DNA of 9,031 nucleotides from Bacteroidota bacterium (GTDB lineage: Bacteria > Bacteroidota > Bacteroidia > Flavobacteriales > Flavobacteriaceae): NCBI GenBank assembly GCA_022601215.1, contig JAHZIZ010000090.1:1-9031 (forward strand). Reading direction: 5' to 3'. Below are positions 6,701 to 9,031 of this stretch, in pieces. Made by a program: the position numbers and the translations under genes. The notes beneath the pieces were generated by a model. The model did not search any database, was not told where the DNA came from, and saw nothing but the letters and a program-made list of their open reading frames with translations. How positions within the stretch are numbered: position 1 is the first letter of the stretch; the number at the start of each line of letters is the position of its first letter.

Positions 6701-9031
6701 CATATTCTCTAACGGACGTGGAAATGGTGAAGACCCAATACAATCTGTTGGATTATCAAACAAATGGGCTATCAATATGAATAGTTCGGGAGCGCTATAT
6801 TTCGCCAGTGAAGGAAATGACTATGTATTAACAGCAGCCAGTGTAGCCGATAACAATTGGCATCATGTAACCCTGTTATTTAATAGAAATGGATCTTTAA
6901 GAACTTATGTAGATGCACAACAAGTATCATCCAACCCAATGACAGATATTGGCGGTTTCTCAGGAAATCAAGCCTGGTTAGGCGCGCGAGGGTTCAAGGA
7001 TCAGGGGGGAATTGAAACTGTGGACAGAGTGTTTACAGGGAAGATTGACGAATTCCGTTTATGGAATACATTACGTAATGTAGATCAAATAACTAGAGAT
7101 CGCTTCAACGAAATGGATGTGGAAAGCATTGGGTTGTTATTATATGCCCGTATGAACGAACCAGATCCGGCAACAGCCAATGGCCCGAGGTATTATCATA
7201 GTTTCACCAACCAAAGTGTGATTCCATCCAATGCGGTGTTAAATACGGGAAGTGTGAATTATTCAGATGATGTACCCGCTATAAAACCTGAGCGCAAACT
7301 TATCAAATTCCAAGTGAATCATGTGATTAATGAAGACGACATGATATTAGAGCCAGTAATTTCAGACTGGGCAGCTTTAGAAGGTCAGATTCTGGACATT
7401 ACGGTGCATCGTATGTTTGATGCGTCAAACAACATGCAGCAATCACCAATTACTTGGACAGCCTTTGTTCAGAAAAACGAAATGAGCTGGTTTGTTGAAG
7501 GGTTTAATGATGTGGTTGATATTGTAAAAGAAGGTAACGAATCGCCTTCATTCGAAATTACTATTATTAATAAAGGCGGTTTAGTACAACCTTATAATAT
7601 TGCTGGAATACCAAACTGGTTGTCTTTAAGTAGTACATCAGGAAGTTTAGCACCAGATAGTAAAGTCTCCATTACGGCAACTATTGATGAAGGACTCTCT
7701 GCTGGAGAGTATTTAGAAAATCTCTATTTACAAACCGATTTTGGCTTAGATGAAAAGCTACAATTAGAAGTAAGAGTATTAGCCGATGGACCAGATTGGA
7801 CTATAGACCCGAACAATTTTGATTACAGTATGAATATTGTAGGACGTATCAGTGTCGATGGTATATTCTCTGATGATTTATATGATAAAGTCGCTGCATT
7901 TTCAAATGGCGAGTTAAGAGGTGTTGCAGATGTGGTTTACGATGATTCGTATCAGGAGTATTTTGTATTCCTAACGGTTTATAGTAATGTGGTTTCAGGA
8001 GATGCTATTAATTTTAGTATTTGGGATGCTTCAAAAGGACAAATAGTACAAGCAACCATAGATGCTAATACATCCATAACCTTTACAGAAAACAATGTAT
8101 TAGGAAGCTTAAGTAGTCCCTCGTTATTTGAAAGCACGAATACTATTGAACAAGACATAGACTTTAATCAAGGTTGGACATGGGTGTCGTTTAATGTAAA
8201 TGATGCGAATTTCTCAGACTTAAATACATTGACTTCTGGTATGACTTTAGAAACTTCAGACCGTATATTGAGTCATTCACCAACTCAGTTGGAAACATAT
8301 TTTAAGGACGCGAACAATTCAGCGAATAGTTCTTGGAGTGGCGCCATAAGTGCTAATAGTGGATTGTCTACCAACTTTATGTATAAAATGAAACTTGCTC
8401 ATGGTCAACAATTAAAAGTAAGCGGAAGTAAAGTAGATATAGGTACATGGAGTTTCCCGATACAACAAAACTGGAACTGGTTACCATATCCTATAAATAA
8501 AAACGTATCAGTTAACGAAGCGATGTCAACCTTTGATGCCGAAGATGGCGATCTTATAAAATCACAAAACTTATTTGCGATTTATGATCCATTAAACGGA
8601 TGGAGTGGAACATTAAGTTATCTAGAAACAGGACGAGGTTATATGGTAAAGTCTAGTAAAGACCAAACCTTTAAATACGCTAATATTTTTGGCAAATCAT
8701 CAAACACCAAAACTGGCAAAGCGAGTACAACATTTGTACACAAACGCACAGCACCAGAATTTGCAAAATATTCAGAGAATATGAATGCCGTGGTTTTATT
8801 ACCAGAAGGCTATAATAAACTCTTTATTTATGATGATGAAGGGGTGCTTAAGGGAGAAACAGTTAACCAAATAGTAGGCGATAAAGCGCTAAGTTTTATT
8901 ACCATTTACGGAGACACTGCAAAAGACTTAACCTTTCATGTAGGCAATGACAGCAGTCAAAGACCAACACAAAAAACAATCACCTTTAAAAGTAATGTGG
9001 TGTTAGGTACTGTGGCAAATCCTGTGGTGCT
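666..9031 (+). CDS. Giant secreted multidomain LamG / BACON-like surface protein, 5' part (3' end outside the window)
   Basis: One reading frame runs without a stop from ATG 666 to the window end: 2788 complete codons. ATG 669 follows directly and gives the more typical MKKYIL start; the sequence does not decide between them, and no good Shine-Dalgarno is present. Residues 1-21 form a signal peptide with likely cleavage at LWA|Q. Modules in order: FN3-like end of the N-terminal region; carboxypeptidase-regulatory-like fold split by LamG 1 (180-525); further beta domains (540-about 1000); unnamed central module (about 1020-1420); CARDB-like (1475-1592), FN3-like (1598-1727) and Ig-like (1728-1776) domains; LamG 2 and 3 (1777-2180); BACON-like (2284-2375); modules A and B around two GW units (2385-end). 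I saw no enzyme active site. Only five cysteines were found (10, 1413, 1574, 1592, 1707). The role is inferred to be extracellular adhesion or glycan binding, with export by Sec and probably type IX secretion, whose C-terminal signal would be off the window. It lies 8 bases after the collar gene, probably in one operon. Confidence 0.93.
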   Translation, partial: MMKKYILTLCFGFLVLGLWAQNSNGAKVVTASETQQSIEANGVYYTIQVGVPYLLSTSQPVGPDNEIYNIRFPWDILYLPRTFAEESFDISKGYFGDKVLLQWEIKANFDLISTIKISRRELGSVLPFQFIGSVSPNDTQYEDNYVDGGVLYEYKVKAEGVGVDEELYSNFITGIGFRNPTAIVTGNVSYKGGNPVKDVTVIAESDGSEVSYGSALSIPTAYNLGISNLTKTIATEATLEAWVKPNSPYADDNGNSISLFRLQKGDGNSIETTIRLKATSDALEVNIGGSLYVIENVIPSGGIDARGDDEMIAVSNFNTEFTHISVRLNDGEVPDLFINGRQMTTDYRTAVHDARAAVDETDTSPYLEITVPTQTNNLSSGTGDWINAFVGGGYDAVFDEIRLWKSIEDASDIRTDYRRYISGNDPDLISYLSLNEAVGNSVYDASRDGFNYNKNNGSLGNGISFVSGSGNIPTSNQLGVLGVTDANGNYEINAIPYTGTGESFKITPIFGQHKFEPNQQLVFLGEGSEVVNKIDFTDTSSFIFKGKALYDTRGVFPSFVEVDNDGGIEGDTKISGPGILEQSYNQYEKNGDFYNKGEYWYNATDDRLERYARIPFAGAHIYIDGSIVLDENNVPVESDADGNFEISVPIGNHFIRVEKNGHSFTHGGRFPETTGTFKEFFEDAQEQVVFIDETRVTVVGRVVGGAVEAQKAIGFGENGIHTINYTANDGSSKTARVSSKNNIGVANITLDYTPIGGSVTDYTRFNFQTNSDSGEYRVELMPLNYEIVGGTGLQITNNSSINTNIIGSGIKEALNFASIPPELKPEYTYPNNALTIFGTPYHFEKSFVYRSTPVLRVESQTSEDELTFDDNGTERIISTTGFKHPDGLGDDILMYQQATDYEIVLKTFERYENNDDSNNIVEDIVPIVDGELKITNNLALDGSEAVEEDANDASLTRYTYKGGIANIFFPYTRNIDIQYVIEGVPYQAENYVPEGIILGGSPDGSAAPPLTDAPDIPDIILRDPPGTNSFASIEAGESISFTTTSNFTNGGGGSQSVTLSLGGKQSIVLGVGASPIIETEVTNSLTGDISVAASSSDGKSLTKTYTFNQTISTSADPEFVGAEGDLYIGNSKNYSKSTWDDFKADLNPVGDPADNHELINGQGESIHIFSQKGFNLGEEPTSTFFIYSQKFILDDLIPEYQTIVETINNGGSVVGAKSVDWYVRQIDLWRTIILQNERKKYQALNNPQEIVNHATGNLNSFILELETEIANTQVGEPYQELLSEKLELAKKQRDLVLNKSNDNITFDAGVGEITRSIETDVVNSSTLEFDIELEESLQLSLGFSVNKLGIESNTTVFAQQAFNASLSEEETKTTNISYTFADNDPTNVLTVDIFNYFDGNGPIFSTRGGRTSCPYEGEEKSVFYNKLDYDAYLQRLDDYTQGDPNIPDRPEHIPIVLPEEDRETLSLATQKAEDPKIVVEVAEVFNIPESNKAVFNLKLSNLADANSDAADFNYFDLFVDNVSNPNNAIINISQNGTIVYVPYGQTVDYALTLEKSIADVYDYDNIVIYLLSRCDPVNVFDSVEISAHFVPSCTEVAVKAPLDNWVYNVDAAYNNDGSTNPLAIDLSEYNQAFNNFQKIDLEYRLATSPNWTRLHTYYNTQAFYNDALANSETEISLISSAEVNFAFDIAGLQLQDGDYEIRARSTCTNGTEFISEVISGSVDLRSPLQFGTPLPIDGILGVGEDLRVSFNESIFYNSAVSTIEIKGETNQLPIDHSVSLRFDGANNTATIESPRLVSGDLSVEFWMNNATTVSTATIISQQNGLSIRLENGNIIATLGGITTTNGTIASDGLFHHYTITHDNVSGNLSIYEDDRNIGGGTGLANTQFTNNNPLVIGGNTFIGNIHDLRLWTKSLSLSEAYANIYTKLLGNEANLVGFWPMNEGRGNIANDLARFKHAAITADWDIKPNGNSYEFANGQYLELDNVGFVQLTNEMDATISFWIKTSTAQEATIFSNGRGNGEDPIQSVGLSNKWAINMNSSGALYFASEGNDYVLTAASVADNNWHHVTLLFNRNGSLRTYVDAQQVSSNPMTDIGGFSGNQAWLGARGFKDQGGIETVDRVFTGKIDEFRLWNTLRNVDQITRDRFNEMDVESIGLLLYARMNEPDPATANGPRYYHSFTNQSVIPSNAVLNTGSVNYSDDVPAIKPERKLIKFQVNHVINEDDMILEPVISDWAALEGQILDITVHRMFDASNNMQQSPITWTAFVQKNEMSWFVEGFNDVVDIVKEGNESPSFEITIINKGGLVQPYNIAGIPNWLSLSSTSGSLAPDSKVSITATIDEGLSAGEYLENLYLQTDFGLDEKLQLEVRVLADGPDWTIDPNNFDYSMNIVGRISVDGIFSDDLYDKVAAFSNGELRGVADVVYDDSYQEYFVFLTVYSNVVSGDAINFSIWDASKGQIVQATIDANTSITFTENNVLGSLSSPSLFESTNTIEQDIDFNQGWTWVSFNVNDANFSDLNTLTSGMTLETSDRILSHSPTQLETYFKDANNSANSSWSGAISANSGLSTNFMYKMKLAHGQQLKVSGSKVDIGTWSFPIQQNWNWLPYPINKNVSVNEAMSTFDAEDGDLIKSQNLFAIYDPLNGWSGTLSYLETGRGYMVKSSKDQTFKYANIFGKSSNTKTGKASTTFVHKRTAPEFAKYSENMNAVVLLPEGYNKLFIYDDEGVLKGETVNQIVGDKALSFITIYGDTAKDLTFHVGNDSSQRPTQKTITFKSNVVLGTVANPVV
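1203..2240 (+). other. Carboxypeptidase-regulatory-like domain split by LamG domain 1
   Basis: Residues 180-210 (AIVTGNVSYKGGNPVKDVTV) read as the first strands of a carboxypeptidase regulatory-like / SdrD-B-like beta sandwich. Its usual second half (TDANGNYEINAIPY, then ITPIFGQHKFEPNQQLVFL) appears only at residues 480-525. Between them, residues 211-446 form a LamG/concanavalin-like jellyroll domain: SYGSALSI start, LEAWVKP strand, DEIRLWK motif with W404, and an LISYLSLNE end. The LamG therefore appears nested in a loop of the regulatory-like fold. LamG domains commonly bind glycans or proteins; the ligand here cannot be told. This is a protein domain inside the giant gene. Confidence 0.75.
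2283..2681 (+). other. Second carboxypeptidase-regulatory-like domain
   Basis: Residues 540-672 begin with FIFKGKALYDTRG and carry an acidic loop DNDGGIEGD (563-571). They continue through FAGAHIYIDG and end with DADGNFEISVPIGNHFIRV (from 639) and the NGHSFTHGGRFP tail. The order 'G-x-v ... gv-I-I-Dg ... D-x-G-n-F-e-I-x-V-p-G-H-x-I' is that of a regulatory-like Ig-type fold. The acidic loop could hold calcium, but that is a guess. A further related beta domain starts at about residue 695 (RVTVVGRVVGG). Confidence 0.6.
3723..4919 (+). other. Central module without a recognised family (residues about 1020-1418)
   Basis: The module begins at ILRDPPG (1020-1026). A Ser/Thr/Gly-rich segment with alternating polar and apolar residues (about 1036-1120) includes a GGGG run at 1050-1053. 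It is followed by GDLYIG (1124-1129) and IYSQKFILDDLIP (1186-1198). Residues 1191-1303 are predicted by eye to be helical and coiled-coil-like, rich in E, K, Q and L. A second alternating beta segment follows (from 1304) and leads to GGRTSCPYEGE (1408-1418), which holds one of the few cysteines. I recognise no named domain. The symmetry of beta segment, helices, beta segment suggests a single folded unit; its function is unknown. Confidence 0.5.
5088..5993 (+). other. CARDB-like, FN3-like and bacterial Ig-like domains in tandem
   Basis: Residues 1475-1592 (KIVVEVAEVFNIP ... FNLKLSNLAD ... YALTLEKS) have the layout of a CARDB-type adhesion Ig fold and hold two cysteines, 1574 and 1592, which could pair. 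Residues 1598-1727 (VKAPLDNWVYNV ... DYEIRARSTC) look like a fibronectin type III domain. Residues 1728-1776 (FGTPLPIDGILGVGEDLRV, then SFNESI) match the usual start of bacterial Ig-like domains ('P.dG..gv...i.v.Fne.i'). These probably act as spacers presenting the LamG pair that follows. The assignments rest on pattern only. Confidence 0.5.
5994..7205 (+). repeat. Two adjacent LamG (jellyroll) domains, LamG 2 and LamG 3
   Basis: LamG 2 spans residues 1777-1962: SVSLRFDGANN start, LSVEFWMNN strand, FHHYTITHD, DLRLWTK motif with W1911, and a LVGFWPMNEG end. LamG 3 spans 1971-2180: YEFANGQYLEL start, ATISFWIKT strand, NWHHVTLLFN, DEFRLWNT motif with W2133, and a LLLYARMNEP end. The two copies are clearly the same fold but diverged in sequence, so this is an old protein-level duplication, not a DNA repeat. 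Together with LamG 1 (positions 1296-2003) the protein has three such domains. In Bacteroidota such domains often sit in secreted or type-IX-exported proteins as glycan- or protein-binding units. Confidence 0.85.
7515..7790 (+). other. BACON-like domain
   Basis: Residues about 2284-2375 contain PNWLSLSSTSGSLAP around W2318, followed by VSITATID and AGEYLENLYLQTDFG and ending ELEVRVLADGP-like. The 'WLs.s.tsG.l....sitvt.d...l..G.y...i.i.s' pattern is that of BACON and related Ig-like spacer domains, which in Bacteroidota often accompany carbohydrate-binding or cell-surface proteins. It precedes the C-terminal repeat region directly. Confidence 0.6.
7818..8123 (+). repeat. C-terminal region repeat, module A
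   Basis: Residues 2385-2486 run: FDYSMNIVGRI, DKVAAFSNGELRGVADV, FLTVYSN, AINFSIWDASKGQ, ITFTENNVLGSLSSP. The same order of motifs recurs in module B at the window end. This unit ('SMn.vg.i ... d.vaAF.nge.RGva ... fltvYsn ... i.F.iwdas.g ... i.F..n..lGs...P') is a pattern I associate with the C-terminal parts of Bacteroidota secreted proteins; I cannot attach a Pfam name to it with certainty. Confidence 0.6.
8163..8672 (+). repeat. Tandem pair of Trp-rich 'GW' units
   Basis: Unit 1 (residues 2500-2591) has FNQGWTWVSFNV, then SDRILSHSPTQLETYF, SSWSGAI, FMYKMKLAHGQQLKVSG. Unit 2 (2595-2671) has QQNWNWLPYPI, then DGDLIKSQNLFAIYD, GWSGTLSYLETGRGYMVKS, QTFKY. The same five landmarks (WxW, D-x-I-x-S, a Y near 'LF/LE', WSG, the YMxK pattern) appear in the same order, showing an internal duplication. 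Spacing is about 95 residues. Function is unknown; the pair lies between modules A and B. Confidence 0.65.
8757..9031 (+). repeat. C-terminal region repeat, module B (cut by the window end)
   Basis: From residue 2698 the motifs of module A recur in shorter form: YSENMNAVVLL, NKLFIYDDEGVLKGE, LSFITIYGD, DLTFHVGNDSSQ, ITFKSNVVLGTVANPVV. It lacks the acidic insert and the invariant 'RG' of module A (KG instead). In proteins of this type the C-terminal sorting domain usually follows such a module, so the end of the gene may not be far away, but nothing in the window shows it. Confidence 0.55.

Overview
The window looks like chromosomal DNA from a member of the Bacteroidota, most likely a marine-type flavobacterium. 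The evidence is AT-rich coding DNA, a signal peptide of the 'MKKYIL...LWA|Q' kind, no clear Shine-Dalgarno sequences, and a giant secreted protein built from LamG, carboxypeptidase-regulatory-like, Ig/FN3-like and BACON-like modules. This assignment is inferred from style; there is no marker gene in the window.

Layout: two genes on the + strand fill essentially the whole window, and both are cut by its edges. Positions 1-657 hold the 3' end of a gene for a phage tail-collar-domain protein (218 residues visible, start upstream). After only 8 bases, an uninterrupted reading frame starts at 666 (or 669) and runs to the end of the window: at least 2788 codons with no stop. I read this frame through in consecutive codons. 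It encodes a giant, cysteine-poor, secreted modular protein.

Order of modules in the giant protein (residues counted from ATG 666): signal peptide (1-21); N-terminal region with a fibronectin-III-like end (about 22-178); a carboxypeptidase-regulatory-like fold apparently split by an inserted LamG domain (180-210, LamG 211-446, 480-525); further regulatory-like Ig/beta domains (540-672 and from 695); a central module I cannot name (about 1020-1420), in which two Ser/Thr/Gly-rich beta segments flank a helical, coiled-coil-like stretch and which ends in a GGRTSCPYEGE motif; a CARDB-like and an FN3-like domain (1475-1727); a bacterial Ig-like domain (1728-1776); two adjacent LamG domains (1777-1962 and 1971-2180); a BACON-like domain (about 2284-2375); and a C-terminal stretch in which a degenerate repeat pair (module A at 2385-2486, module B from 2698) brackets a second repeat pair of Trp-rich 'GW' units. 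The C-terminal secretion signal expected for such proteins (type IX) would lie beyond the window.

How the genes may work together: the tight same-strand spacing suggests co-transcription. Both products look like extracellular binding or structural proteins, so a shared role at the cell surface (adhesion or glycan binding) is plausible but is inference only. I see no tRNA, rRNA, CRISPR array, insertion sequence, terminator or promoter in the window. The 8-base gap leaves no room for an independent promoter or terminator between the genes, so any promoter for the giant gene is either upstream of the window or inside the collar gene.
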